From: Centroberyx gerrardi
Lineage: Eukaryota > Chordata > Actinopteri > Beryciformes > Berycidae
DNA length: 64,000 nt
Direction of reading: 5' to 3'
Assembly: GCF_048128805.1 (NCBI RefSeq)
Contig: NC_135998.1
Location: forward strand, 24,715,396-24,779,395
The notes under the pieces: model-generated
The model's input: only the letters and a program-made list of their open reading frames with translations
Databases searched by the model: none
What the model was told of the DNA's origin: nothing
Part shown: positions 13,031-25,260 of the stretch, one piece after another
Position numbering within the stretch: the stretch's first letter is position 1
Layout: each line of letters begins with the position of its first letter
Made by a program: the position numbers and the translations under genes

Positions 13031-13840
13031 AGCAGCGGTGGTCGAGCGAGCTAGAGAGTGAATGAAGAGAGGGAGCAGTGGTAGCGAGAAAGCCTGTGAA
13101 TCAGAGAAATAAAACGTTATTTTCTGATTGTTTCACAGCGGTTACGTTCTAAAGCACAAATAAACACGCCCACACCCCCGCACACCTCCGCACAACCCCG
13201 CGGGAACAGGAAGTGCCGCAATGCCTGATTTGGTGTGAATACGGCCACACTGTGTGCAGCGGACGGGTCTGCTTCAGAGCTCTGTGTGTTTGTGCCTGAA
13301 CACGACGAGAAGGGGGGGGGTGGGCAGTGGGCGACTTTGGAGGCGGGCTGTAGGCTGCCCACCCAATCAGAAGTTAGAAAAGGTACTCGTATTTTCTGTG
13401 ATATTTTTCCATTGGCTGAACAAAAAAAAAATGTTTTCTTAACTTTAGATTGGGTGGGCAAGACGCACGTTTGGGTGGGCTGAGCCCACCCCTGCCCATA
13501 GCTACCGCCGGCCTTGTTGCCAAGCTACCGACTGGGTATAAACTCTCACACAAGGAAGTGAAAACTGGTTTCAGATAATTAACATGCACATTAACTGTTA
13601 TCAGCACTCAAACATAGTTTCTTATCCAGATCTAACCGAACAAATAACCTCTGCTGCTTTCATTAGGAACTGAAACCCCCGCAAAGCCTATTAAGGACAG
13701 TCAGTACCAAGAAAAATGTCATTTTCCAAGGAGGATGAGGTCTACAAGATCATGTGGAGAACTTAAGAGAGTATGAAAGAGTTTGTTATCACAGCATTAT
13801 GACTAGAGACATTAAAATCCATACAATTCAAGCTGTTACT

Positions 13841-15998
13841 GTCTAGACACCGATCAGTATGAGCTGCTGCCGCTCAGATAGGCCACAGCAGTCTGATTCT
13901 GTGGCTCAATACAAGGGTTTTATATTGAGTATACTGTAGATTCTATAAAATTATTTCATTTCATCTTTAAGATCCCAATATCCAGGTCCATTTTTGCAGT
14001 TCCCAGCCAATACAAACAAAACATTCAAAATACTTGTGAAGTATGCACTTTTATCAAGAGCTAAGTCAATCAATTTAACTATGTAACTTTACTTACATAG
14101 AGAGTCAAAGAGTGACAGGTTGGCACTGTCAGCTAAATTTTTAAGATTCTTCTAGATCTTCAACATTATTTTACATTTAAAAAAAATATATATATTTTTG
14201 TCGGTGAAACTACACAGTAGAGCCACAACAAGAATGTGGTTCAGTGTCTTACAGCAGGTCCAGTCACTTTTAATACCTGTGATGAGTGATGTCCTAAGGG
14301 CTTGTCTAACAATAATATCACTATCATATCTGCCTACTGTAAGTATTGTATCCAAAGGACAGCTTATCACCAGAACAGTGCAAAGCCACAGGCTTAGGCG
14401 TCTATCTCCGCTTCTATCATCCTCACAGCCATGGGGACTACACCATTGTAATCTGGATCTAGAGAGAAGGTTTATGTGTCATACTGCAGAATAAACAGTG
14501 TCTTGGTGTAGCAGGTTGTGCCCCAATAGGTCAAAACATCCAGACACATCGGTATGCTTATTTTCATGTATGGCTCACATACATAATATTAATTCAGACC
14601 TGGAAAAGGACTAGCATCATCCAGACTTGGGCTTTAACACAGTGTTCAAAAACATCTTCAAGTTCTCCATGAGTAAAACTGAGGAAAATGTAACCAGCTG
14701 ACCCCAAATAAGACACAGTGGTCATAAGGATGAGAAAGATAGTCTATTTCTCAGCATGGTTCAGGGCCACTTCCTGTAGCTGGCCTAACTGGGGTCAACT
14801 CTGCCGCTAAACATCATACTAGTTAGAGTCACTGCCCACCTCCTACAGCTGGGTTACATAATCTCCAGTTTGTGGTTTATACATTTTGAGACCATTTCTT
14901 CTAGTCGTAGTGAGCTGGTCCTCAGCCTGACTTGGCCTCTGACCTTTCCAAGGTCTGTGTGTGTGTGTGTAGGAAACCTGACCTGGTTCTCGTGGCCACG
15001 CACTCAAGAACAGAGTGTGAGAAAAGAGATTACACATTCTCAGAGAACGCACAATGTCAAAACCATTTGGGAAACTCATGTTGACATCTGTGCATGTGAC
15101 CAAGATATTTTCAGATGTGAGCAAGTTGATCCTGTCCTCTGTAGAATTTTGGGGTCATGCATGATTGAATAATCTCATTCCTCTCACATGACAAGCTCCT
15201 ATCAGTTATATATGAACAGGGCCACTTTCCTTTTGGTAATTGCACTTCTTTTGTATGCTACACTCATTCTCGTTTGGTACATCTCTGAGGCATAACTCAA
15301 ATATACTCAGGAGGGCCTGTTCATACTCAGTTATGCAACAGTGTTATTCATCACCCCTAAGAATAAGATGCTAAATGTAATGAGGAAAACCCACACCAGC
15401 TGCCAAGGCAACCACAGTGTCACTACTCACTCTGACAATGCCATTCTGTTTTCATTAAGTTTATGTGATGCAAAGTTGTGAAAATTGGAAAAATCTTTAA
15501 ACTGATTTATGGTGCTATAGTAAAAGTAAAATGAAGATGGATGGTCCTTTATGAGGCTATGGGAAAATACCTTGGAAACTGGGACACATTTGTCACTCAT
15601 TGGTAGCCTACACTGGCCAAAGCACAACACAGATTGAAGCCACCCTAGTTTTCACATGAGACTTCATGGGAAATAACCTTGTTGCCAAGCCACCGACTGG
15701 GTATAAACTCTCACACAAGGAAATGAAAACTGGTTTCAGATAATTAACATGCACATTAGCTGTTATCAGCACTCAAACATAGTTTTTTATCCAGATCTAA
15801 CCGAACAAATAACCTCTGCTGCTTTCATTAGGAACTGAAACCCCCGCAAAGCCTATTAAGGACAGTCAGTACCAAGAAAAATGTCATTTGCCAAGGAGGA
15901 TGAGGTCTACAAGATCATGTGAAGAACTTAAGAGAGTATGAAAGTTTGTTATCACAGCATTATGACTAGAGACATTAAAATCCATACAACTCAAGCTG

Positions 15999-16002
<4 letters not shown>
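13841..16002. repeat. tandem duplication, unit 2 (hAT empty site)
   Basis: Second copy of the unit starting at 11356. It lacks the hAT element and keeps the intact target at 15682-15689. It retains about 930 bp (roughly 14631-15565) not found in unit 1. The unit ends CAAGCTGTTACT and runs straight into a GT microsatellite. Confidence 0.9.
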
Positions 16003-16064
<62 letters not shown>

Positions 16065-16082
16065 TGTGTGTGTGTGTGTGTG
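16003..16082. repeat. (GT)n microsatellite
   Basis: About 80 bp of GT with one AT interruption, directly abutting the end of duplicated unit 2. Confidence 0.95.
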
Positions 16083-16653
16083 TCCACTCTATATCACCTA
16101 GCTGTGTAAGTTCTACCTGTGAGGTTCTACCTACCATTTTTTATCATTTATAGCCGAAATGAATTAAACGGCAGATGCCCAATAGTCGAATTTAACGTCA
16201 TCACGACAGACTCCCGAATCATTTCTTTCTTTCTCTTTCACTTTTATCAAATGCGAAAGTACAAGTTTTACTGCTGAGGATCTGTTCATAATTCTGCTTG
16301 CCATTACCTGTCGTCTCGTCTCTCTCTGTCTCTCCGTCCGATCTGGCGTGAACTCGCAGAAACAAAAAAAAGAAAGTTTCTCTCGTGTACGCGTCTCCAC
16401 TAAATTACTGATAAACCTTCATACGGTCGTTTCGGATTACTGTTTGCTTCTGTTTAATCAGTCTGTCGGCTGTGAACGATAGGCGGTTTGTGAGTTTCTT
16501 TGCAGGTAAAGCCAGAGTCGCGTCCTGGTCACCCATTTCTCCTCTGCAGCAGACTCGACTGGTCCAGCCCCTTCCAGGGCCGAGGCTGCAGCCTCACAGG
16601 AGGCGAGATGACAAGTTTGTCTGAACCTGATGCTGTTTAGGTAGGCCTACAGG

Positions 16654-16926
16654 CAGTGGTGGGAAAAGTACTCAGATCCTTACTCAAGTAAAAGTAGCAA
16701 TACCATAATGGAAAAATACCCCATTAAAAGTAAAAGATCTGCATTCAAAAGTAAATGTACTTAAGTATCAAAAGTAAAGTAAAAGTAGACCTACTCATTC
16801 TGAAGACTGGTCTCTTTCAGAGTGTTAAGAAGTATTTTAATGTTGTAGGTCTAACTGCTCCATATACTGTTGTCTAGTTTAAAGTCTAACAATACCTATA
16901 CCATAATACCTCAAAATTGTACTTAT
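16654..16926. mobile_element. hAT-type MITE fragment (CAGTGGTGG family)
   Basis: Starts CAGTGGTGGGAAAAGTACTC and continues with TACTCAAGTAAAAGTAG and further AAGTA-rich sequence, a common fish non-autonomous hAT signature. The right terminal repeat is not recognisable, so the copy looks truncated. Confidence 0.6.
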
Positions 16927-16999
16927 GTAGACCTAAGTGGACCTATTTCTGAATCAAGACTAGTGTGATTAAACTTCTTTTTTTTTTTTTAAATGCACA

Positions 17000-18950
17000 A
17001 TCAGAGTTAAGTAAAAAAATAAAATTAAAAAAATCATTGTCTATAGTGATATAAGATAAAAAAGAAAAAAAGATGGAAGTGCCAGGCAAAAGGGACACAG
17101 GGTTTTATTTGAATGTGATCACTTTGCATAGGCTACTTTTGTGCTTAAGTTAGGTTTTTCTGCTGGGTAAAAGTCTCTCTAACCATTAGATAGTAACTAT
17201 ACGCCATAATTACACACAGCAGACATTAGGCCATCACACACACAACAACAGAGGACAGAAAGACTACAGTTCCCACCCTTCCTGCACCCAGACTCCCATT
17301 GGCTGATGATGAACAAACTAGATAGTAAATGTCTTAATTGAGGTAACAACTGACTAAAAACAGTACAGTACTCTCTTAATGCAGTTGGCAGTCTGAGTTC
17401 ATGGTACAATTTGCCCCAGAAATTGTTATCTCGCTTAATGGGGAGATGAGAGGATTAGTAGGGGAGGGGAACCAGACCAGCTTTCATTTATAATTATGAA
17501 CTGAGGCTCTGGCGCCATCTGTAGGCAAGAGTAAAAAGTGAACCAGAAGTGTATGAATCCAGTGGTTGTCAACCGGGTGCCACCGAGGCCCAAGAGTCTG
17601 CAGGTTTTCATTTTCAATCCCTTTCAATCTTCCTCCTTTTTTCAACCCTGCTTCTGCTCCTCAATCTTCCCTCTTTTCTCTTCTCGGTTTTATTCCTCCC
17701 TCATCTTCCTCCGCCCTCCTCACACTCCTCCTTTACAAGCCTGCTTCTCCTCTTCAATCTTCCCTCTCTCTATCCTCCTCACTCTTACTTTCCTGCTGTT
17801 CCAGAAGAGTGAGAAGGACGACGAGGAGGGAAGACTGAGGAAGAGGAGGAGGAGCAGGATGAAGATGGAGGAGGGAGAGTGAGGAGAAAGATGGAGAAAG
17901 AGGAGGCAGCTTGACTGTCCATTGTCCTGTTAGACGCTGATGATGATATAAATCGAAACGCGTCTCTCTATCCACATTTTCTGACACTGGGCTGCACTTC
18001 TGTTTGTGGCATATTTTCACATCGCAAATCTCAGTCTTTTTTCCAGTTTGCATTCAGTGACAGAATAATTATTAGATTTGGGTTGTCGTGATGTGGAGAT
18101 GGTTTGGTCTATAGCTTTATGCACTGGGCTTGCTCTCTGGGGAAGTAGGTAAGGAAAATAAATCTAAATCAACACTGTTATTCTTTTGATTATATTCACT
18201 CTTAGTACTAGTGTCACCAGGTGAGGTTGAAGTCCCATAAGTGTTTGGACAGCAACACACTGTTTGATGGCTCCAAATAGTCCAATGAGGTTCATTTGCA
18301 GACTGCCTGCTTTAACATGAAGGTGTTTGCAGCCATATCATTTAAAGAGAAACCAGCCTTTTGGTACACGGTCCCTCCAGTTCAGGGTGTGAAATCTACA
18401 TGGATGGATTGAGATAATATTGGATGTTAGTTCAGTCCCACAGCTCATACAGGAAGTCCAGTTCCACCTTAACGCCTTCGTTGAGTAGGTTCTTCAGAGC
18501 GCTCATGGTCTGACTTGCAACCTGGCAACATTTTCACTCCTGTGTAGCTGTTCGGTTTGTGGTGCTGCTGAGTATTAAAATGCATGTGGGTTAACTTTAC
18601 CTTGGCACAGCTGAAGCTGCATGAACATTATACTCACACGTGTTGTCTTCAGGAGTTTCCCTGAAACCAGAACAGAAGGATACAGTGACAAACCCTCAGA
18701 CTGGTTTTCCAAAATGCAGAGTGAAACATTATATTTTTAGTGTTCCAAACATTTCAGTCTCCTGAGTAATCTCCATGCAGCAGGGGTTTGGATAAATGAG
18801 GTTACAGTGTCATAGTGAACTTTATCTCATCTTGATTTTGCTGCTACATGGCCATGTGACCAGAGCACAATTTGAGAACTGCTGGCCTACAGACACTTAA
18901 CACTGTTGGTGTTTTAGGGAGGGATTTCCTCTTAAGCAGTGATCAGTTGA
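17000..18950. other. intergenic, no gene seen
   Basis: Includes a pyrimidine-rich tract (17600-17800) followed by a purine-rich tract (17810-17905), and a CAGTGGTTGTCAACC motif near 17560 that resembles a hAT terminus. Open frames here are low-complexity by-products of the strand-biased tract. Confidence 0.5.
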
Positions 18951-18958
18951 CTGAGCAC

Positions 18959-19070
18959 TTAAAGGACAAATCCACCCTCAGATACTCTTACACTGTTAGA
19001 TATGATCAATCTGTGATGTTCAATGGATTCTAGGAGTTATTTTGTGATGAAGTGTTGTCACTTTCTGTTT
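18959..19070 (+). repeat. dispersed fish repeat (AAAGGACAAATCCACCC family), copy 1
   Basis: Begins AAAGGACAAATCCACCCTC. A relative in the opposite orientation lies at about 44285-44395, where the minus strand reads AAAGGAAAAATCCACCCT. Probably a short DNA-transposon end family. Confidence 0.6.
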
Positions 19071-20020
19071 TGATGTACAACAGTGATATACAAGTGGCAA
19101 TATCTCTCTATATACTGCCATCATGTGGCAGCAGAAATATCTGCTCTCATAGCCTATTTGCGCCACATGTACCTATAGTCCTATAAAATATTATAAATTG
19201 TGTGACAGTATGTGTGAAGTTTATAATACATTACAGATATCATAAGGTTAATTGTTCATCCACTTGATTTGACCTTTGTGTTCCTTTTATGTGACGATGA
19301 GCTGGACCTGATCTGTGATCTGTGTACAGCAGAGCAAGGCTACAGACTTGAACCCTATTATTTACATCTTACATATTTCTAGTATTGTGCAGTTTATAGT
19401 ATCTACATTTTTCCCTATGAGTAGGTTACAAAATGCACCTAAAAGCAAATTGTCCATGCCAAGATGAAGCCTGCTGTTTCTCAGTCATCACATTTCCAGC
19501 ACATTTGATCCATGTGTCCTGTAGATGGCGAGAGCAGTATGACTTAACGCCGTGGTATTCATCACGCAGCCGAGCCTCGCATGCTATCGAAACAAGCCAA
19601 CTGAGACCCGGGTTGCGTGTGATCTTGACAGAGACAGAGCGAGGCAATTTCCTCAATGCAACTGACCTGGAAGCTTTTTATTCTCAAGACCCCCTAGTGT
19701 CATCACTGCGGCAGGGACGGGCCACAACCCTTGACCTCCTCATTAGAGACTCAAACAAACAAACAAACAACTAAACAGCAATAACAAAAGAAGCTTCCGG
19801 ACAAAAAGCCCCCTCTCTCTCTCTGCAGTGCCTGGTTGTGTGCGATCACGTCATGGACCATGGTTCCCCTGCACCGAACAGCAGGAGACAAATATGGGAG
19901 ATACAAAGGAGGCACCATGCATGGCCCTGCTGGCTGCTCCTCTGGCACTCAGACGGGTTTGTTCATGAGGATTTACTGGCTGCAGGAACCAGTTGTACCC
20001 CCAAAACCCATCACCCCACT

Positions 20021-20021
<1 letters not shown>

Positions 20022-20056
<35 letters not shown>
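20022..20056. repeat. (CA)n microsatellite
   Basis: About 35 bp of CA repeats. Confidence 0.95.
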
Positions 20057-20059
<3 letters not shown>

Positions 20060-21548
20060 AGCATCACCTAAACATTTGACCATCCTTTTCCCCTTTCCAG
20101 ACTATGCAGTAACTTGTTACCTCGTTTCTCCTCTAAGCCGGCACAGCCACCCCCTGACCTTGGCGATCCTCAGCTTTATTCCAGTCCTTATTTGTGAAAA
20201 GACATTCCGTATGCGTTCCAAGAACAACAGCTTATGAATCTGCAGCGTGGTGATTTTTACTTGAACAAACTCAGCTTCCAAAGCTCGTCTTGACCTCTCA
20301 AACACACTTAGCTAATCGTAAAAAAACAGTAATTAAATTGAGTTTGAGGGATGTGAATTTAGCAACAACACAGTTTTAAATTCTCTGTCTGTTCTTTGTG
20401 GAGGGAGCTTTATTTTATGTGCACTGTCAGTATTTTGTCCCCTCATTGTCTTCTTTAGGCCTACAGCCCTGAAAATTGGGCAACATTTGGCAAAGTTGAT
20501 CATACACTATATGTAAGCTATGGAAAAGCAGAAAAACTTCATGGCTGATAGGTTAGTGACTGTGAAGATCACATGATTTAGGAGCCTCTTGAACATATTT
20601 CTATTAATTTGAGACAGCATTAAGACAATACTGGATTGTGTAAAGTCTATCAGCATTCTACGTACTGTAAACATTACTTAAGCAAAACATCACAAATGCA
20701 CAATGACGTGAATATTTCAGATTTTTATGTAGGCATAAAGACAGATTAAAGCAGTTTCCTTGTGCCAATACAAGAGCTTAAAGGACTAATGAAAGGGATA
20801 AATACTCAGGGGGCTTGAATACTGTTCATCCTGCAAAGCCTAATCACGCCATTAGGAAATCACCACTTTGCAGCTTTGCAGACATATGTCGATTAGCCTT
20901 AGACAGTCACATCAAAATAAACAAAGAAAGCCAAAGAACCTAAACCAATCCAAGGTGAAACAAGTACACAATATTCAAGGAAGAGAAGTTAGAAAAGTCT
21001 TTCTAGAGAATAGATATGCACAAGAAGCTCTATACTGTTTCAGTGCAGTTATGAAACTGCAATTAATATGTTCACATGAATTTAAAATTGACATATATTG
21101 AAGTTTTTTATTCTGAAAGTGATGATGTCAAATATAATGAGGAACCAATGATAATGAGGTAGCTTTTTTCATATATCATAACTGAAAATGATGATTAGAA
21201 AACAACGCAAAACATAAATCAAAGACAAATGGCATGTTTATGCCTTTCTATGGAGGGATTTGACAGATTTGGCCAGTGAAGAGGAAAACCACTGCTAGAA
21301 CAAATATGTAATTCCAAATAATTAATGTGGTAAACTGATCTAAAAGAACTCCTTTATAGCCTATAAATAAGCTCAAAATCTGTCAGCTTCTGTTTGACTC
21401 ACGATTAATAGTTGGTTTTTTTTAATGTGTCACAATATTATCCTTTTTAGACCCACACTTAAGCAGAAATAGGTTTGATTATTTTGTAGATTTGTTTGAG
21501 AAATGTATGTAAGAATTTTTCTTAGATGTATTTTGCACATCAAATGTC

Positions 21549-21603
<55 letters not shown>

Positions 21604-22200
21604 GTCTATCTATCTGTCTGTCTGTCTCTATATCTATTTACAAAATCCATGAGAAACAAAATTATTTATAACATCTGACCAGTGACCTCAAGATTCAGGT
21701 AGACTGTAGGCACAAGAATAGTAATCCTTTTTACCCGGCCTTAACTTGGTATTAGAGATATTAAACAGCATTGGGACATATTACAACTTTGGCTTGCAGG
21801 ATTAGACTTTTGAAGCCATTGAAAGTGTTGGATCAGAGCCTTCAGTGAAGTCACTAAATCATATGAAAATGCCTTTACACAATGTATTTCCTAAAATTGC
21901 CAAATTAGTTCTGATTAGAACTTTTCTTTATATATCTGCTACTCGTTATTTGTTTCCACTGAAACTTTGGCATGTTTAAGCAATAACCTCCATTCCAATT
22001 TTAAATTGTGTCTATTTTGGGACATGTGTAAATAAACTTATCAGGTGGGTTCAGGAGTCTGATATCACAATTCACTGTAGCAGGAGCTGTGAGATGCTTG
22101 ATGGTCACTGCACTTCACAGACTTCAATTGTATTTTCAGCTAAATTAGTTGATTTTGTTAGTTTTAATACTGTTAATTAATAAATTATATGAGAACTTCC
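20060..22200. other. intergenic, AT-rich, no gene seen
   Basis: No frame shows homology or splice-consistent coding. Contains the GATA-type microsatellite at 21551-21630. Confidence 0.5.
21551..21630. repeat. (TATC)n/(TGTC)n microsatellite
   Basis: About 50 bp of perfect TATC repeats shading into TGTC and TATC mixtures. Confidence 0.95.
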
Positions 22201-22229
22201 ATTCATTTGCTCCTCTAATATGAATAAGA

Positions 22230-24120
22230 ATAAGAATAAATACATTTACATATACATAGTAGTACTTAACTGAAAGCAGAGTTTACAAAGTGCTTTACAG
22301 GGAGGCATAAAAACAAGAATAGTAAAACAAATAAGGAGGAGATAAAATGGGAAACACATCAAGAGAAAATAGGTTAAAGAAAAAAATAAAAATAATGCAG
22401 AAGGGCCCTGCTGATGATCTCAGGCTTTGGGTCATCTAGGAAGTCTGCAATATATGCAGGAGCCAGACGGGTGCTGCCCTAGCCCACAGTCGTCAGTGCT
22501 GCCAAAGTCCCATCTCTGATGCTGTTTACCTAGACGTGAATTGCAAGTGCTGCCCTTGTTTCTGTGGATATTAGCCCATATTAGCGCTGATTGTGGCCCC
22601 ATCTCGCTGCTGCATTTTGCCTCTCTCTTGCCTCTGATCCCTCTTTGACTTGGCCTGTCCATAACCAGCTGGTAACCAGCTGAGAGATGCTAAAATTGGT
22701 GATATATGATCTCTTTGTTTGGTGCCAGCTAAGTCCTTACTGCGGCATTCTGAAAAAGCTGGAGACATGACAGGGATTTGACCAATGTGTCCAAAGAGCA
22801 CATGTGCTTTGAATTTGCATGTTGGTTTTCATATGTGACTTTTTTTGTAATTGCTTCTCAATTGAAGGAAACAAGACCACACTACTCTCTTGACCTGTTC
22901 TTCAAAGGCCATGTCTGTTTTTGGCCAGTACCAAGACACTTTAGAACATTTCTGGAGACTAGTTGATGCAGTTCTTAAGAGTGTTTATGAAGGTTGGGTC
23001 TCTAGGTTTCATGGGAAGTATAACTGAGTATCATCTGCACAGCAATGGAAAGATACGTGATGTTTACGGATTATTTTGCCAATAGAGAAAAGCATGGGGC
23101 CAAAAATTGACCCCTGAGGGCCCCCACAGGTGATGTCTGCTGAGGTAGATCAAGAATTGCCTCTTTGTCGGTTATGTTTGCGAGGCAGGATTTGAGCCAA
23201 CTCAACGCTGAGCTAGAGATATCCAACCAATGCTTAAGGCAGTCAATTCAAATTGTATGATCAACTGTGTCAAATGCCACATTAAGATCTAAAAGGATAA
23301 GGACCAAGCAATCTCCTGCATCTGCTGTTAACAGGAGGTCAACGGCAGAGTCAAGAGAGAGAGATACTTTTTCGGTAAAGTTTGCCAAGAACTCCTCACA
23401 CTTCTTTAGGGGGGCATCAATAGTGTAGCTGGGTCGGCTTGGGTGGGAATTAACAGTGGAGTCTAGTACCCTTGAATTATGAGAAATTTATAAATGTCAG
23501 GTTAGACAAGTATGCCATTCTCGCATCCTTAACCACTTTCTGAAACATACTTTCTGAACACATACCGAAACATGTGGTCTGTCATAATATCATAAAAGAT
23601 TTGTAGTTTATAGCTTGTTTTTCTTCCAATTGCATTTTTACAGCTTTTCTGCACACTCTTTTTAGGGCTCATGTCACATCAATAAACCATGGAGTTGGAT
23701 TAACTATGTGAACTAATCTGGTTTTCAAGAGTGCAGTAGCATCGAATGCTGATAAGCGCAGGCCATGAAAGCGGCTAACCAGATAGTTTGTGTGTGCAGA
23801 ATGAGCCATAGGTCTGCTTTCACTCAGTGACAATGAAGGGGGCGGATGGTCCGTTTATGCTGTGTCAATGTGTCAATGTCAACAATACATTTGTGATTAG
23901 AAACAAAGATGTCTTCAATGTGTAGAGTGTTTATATTTAAGTCAAGAGTAAAACTTAAACAAGAGTGTGACCATGGTTGTGTATTGAATCAGACACATGC
24001 TGGATTAAAAGACTTTGAAATGTTCAAAAACTCAACAGCATCATTATTTGAACCATCATCATTATGGACGTTAAAATCACCAACAATGACAACTCTGTCT
24101 AGTTTTACCCCTACAATACC
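22230..24120 (-). mobile_element. degenerate L2/Rex1-like LINE, endonuclease and reverse transcriptase remnants
   Basis: On the minus strand, in correct order: an endonuclease motif VVIVGDFNVHND (24093-24058), an RT motif VAFDTVDHTI (about 23286-23257), [10 protein letters not shown] (about 23127-23100) and the catalytic core CADDTQLYF (about 23042-23020). The canonical forms are GDFNxH, AFDTVDH, PQGS and YADDT. Frameshifts and stops break the frame, so this is an inactive copy. The clade assignment rests on motif wording only. Confidence 0.82.
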
Positions 24121-24129
24121 CCGCAATAA

Positions 24130-24560
24130 CAAATCTCCTATTGGTCACCCAAAACATAATAATTTCATCTTTGATTTCTCTGATCTGTCATGTTTAATTA
24201 ATTTAATGGATACAAAAAGCGTATTATTCTTGGAGATTTTATAATCCATGTATGTTTTTCATACAACACATCGCCTCTGGATTTTTTAAATGCAGTTTAA
24301 TCTGTTAATCTCATACAATCTGTAACATGAACTATTCAGAAACTGTTCTTGTTCTCTGCAACAAATGATTTATTTGTCTCTTATCATCCTGGTAAAGATG
24401 AACATTCATTGTTTTCCACCGACCAAGATCTTATCAAATATAACACAGACCTGTATTACAGATACAAATAAGAGTATCCTTCATGTGATGTTCACTAATT
24501 TCTGGATGGTTAATTTGAATGCAGTTAGAGCTTAGTAGGCTAAATCACTAGACTATGAGG
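24130..24560 (+). mobile_element. LINE endonuclease fragment in opposite orientation
   Basis: On the plus strand 24223-24254 reads VLFLEIL in one frame and, with the alternative frame, ILGDFIIHV, a degraded form of the LINE endonuclease GDFNIHV motif. It is followed by a segment resembling DFLN...LIQSVT. It abuts the minus-strand LINE near 24.1 kb, so two endonuclease ends meet head to head. Confidence 0.55.
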
Positions 24561-25173
24561 AGGTTGCTTGATGTGGTGAGTCTGGGTGAGCCTACATTTC
24601 CTTGGTAAATGACCTCCAACACATGTGTCCAGGAGTATGGGATTGTGACTCACCACACAATTTTCAGCACGACACACAAAACAAGGACAGTGTTAAATGT
24701 GTGCAGGAACTGTGATGCTTTCTTATTCTCCTCTACTCCCTCCCAGTCCTCACTTATAAATTAGAGAGACTTCAGGGTCCCTGGATTCTCTGCACTGGAG
24801 TCCTTCTCTTATGAGTGACCATGAACTCCACATTCAGGTATTGACCCCGTGGCTGTAGCTCTCCACATCGTCTGCAGAGCTCCACCATTTTTTTTCTTTT
24901 CTAATTCATCAGCCAATTTCCCAGAATGCCTCTCAAAAAGCTTAACTATGACTGGAATGCTTGTTTGGTTTTATTGCTCTTAGAAGTGTTTCAGCTAACT
25001 CCTTTTTGGAGGCCATCGTTCAGCATCAGCCTGTTGTAAAGGAAGTACAAATCGATTCACTTGGACCTAAGCATGACAGCTAACAGTCTGGGCAAGAAAA
25101 AGGTCCAAGATATTTGAGGACAGATAGATCATCATCAGATAGTTATATATCCAACAGGCTGTTACATGGTGTA

Positions 25174-25260
25174 GAGCAGTGGTTTTCAAACTATGGATTG
25201 CAACCCATTGGTGGGCTGCTGCAGTGAAGAAAGTGGCTCATGGGATAACCACAATAACAC
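25174..25260. mobile_element. hAT terminus-like sequence
   Basis: CAGTGGTTTTCAAACTATGG followed by GCAACCCATTGGTGGGCTGC resembles the end of Charlie-type hAT elements common in vertebrates. A matching opposite end was not found. Confidence 0.45.

Larger units (their letters stand above)
12228..13516. mobile_element. non-autonomous hAT element with 8-bp target-site duplication
   Basis: The left end is CAGGGCCGGTTTTAGC and the right end, reverse-complemented, is CAAGGCCGGCGGTAGC, giving imperfect terminal inverted repeats that continue into a shared GGGTGGGCT motif. The element is flanked by TTGCCAAG at 12220-12227 and 13517-13524. The neighbouring duplicate has a single TTGCCAAG at the same place (15682-15689), an empty site. 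CA-G ends with an 8-bp duplication are hallmarks of the hAT superfamily. No transposase reading frame is present. It carries a nested SINE and an AT/AG microsatellite. Length 1289 bp. Confidence 0.88.
11356..13840. repeat. tandem duplication, unit 1 (carries the hAT insertion)
   Basis: From GTCTAGACAC at 11356 this unit runs almost base for base like the sequence starting at 13841: the stretches 11365-12080 and 13850-14630 match, and 13525-13840 matches 15690-16002. It differs by a 1.29-kb hAT insertion, by lack of about 930 bp present in unit 2 (14.63-15.57 kb), and by a few small indels, such as about 27 bp absent near 11772. High similarity implies a recent duplication. Confidence 0.9.

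Noticed and set aside
15884..16087. Histidine/threonine repeat open frame
   Set aside because: Translation of a CA/GT microsatellite; the same applies to frames at 54483-54671, 56782-56967 and 57435-57632.
17538..17882. Overlapping 87-114 codon frames rich in S, L, P and F
   Set aside because: By-products of a pyrimidine-rich tract followed by a purine-rich tract.
21551..21630. Possible CRISPR-like repeat array
   Set aside because: Simple tetranucleotide microsatellite with no spacers, in a vertebrate genome.
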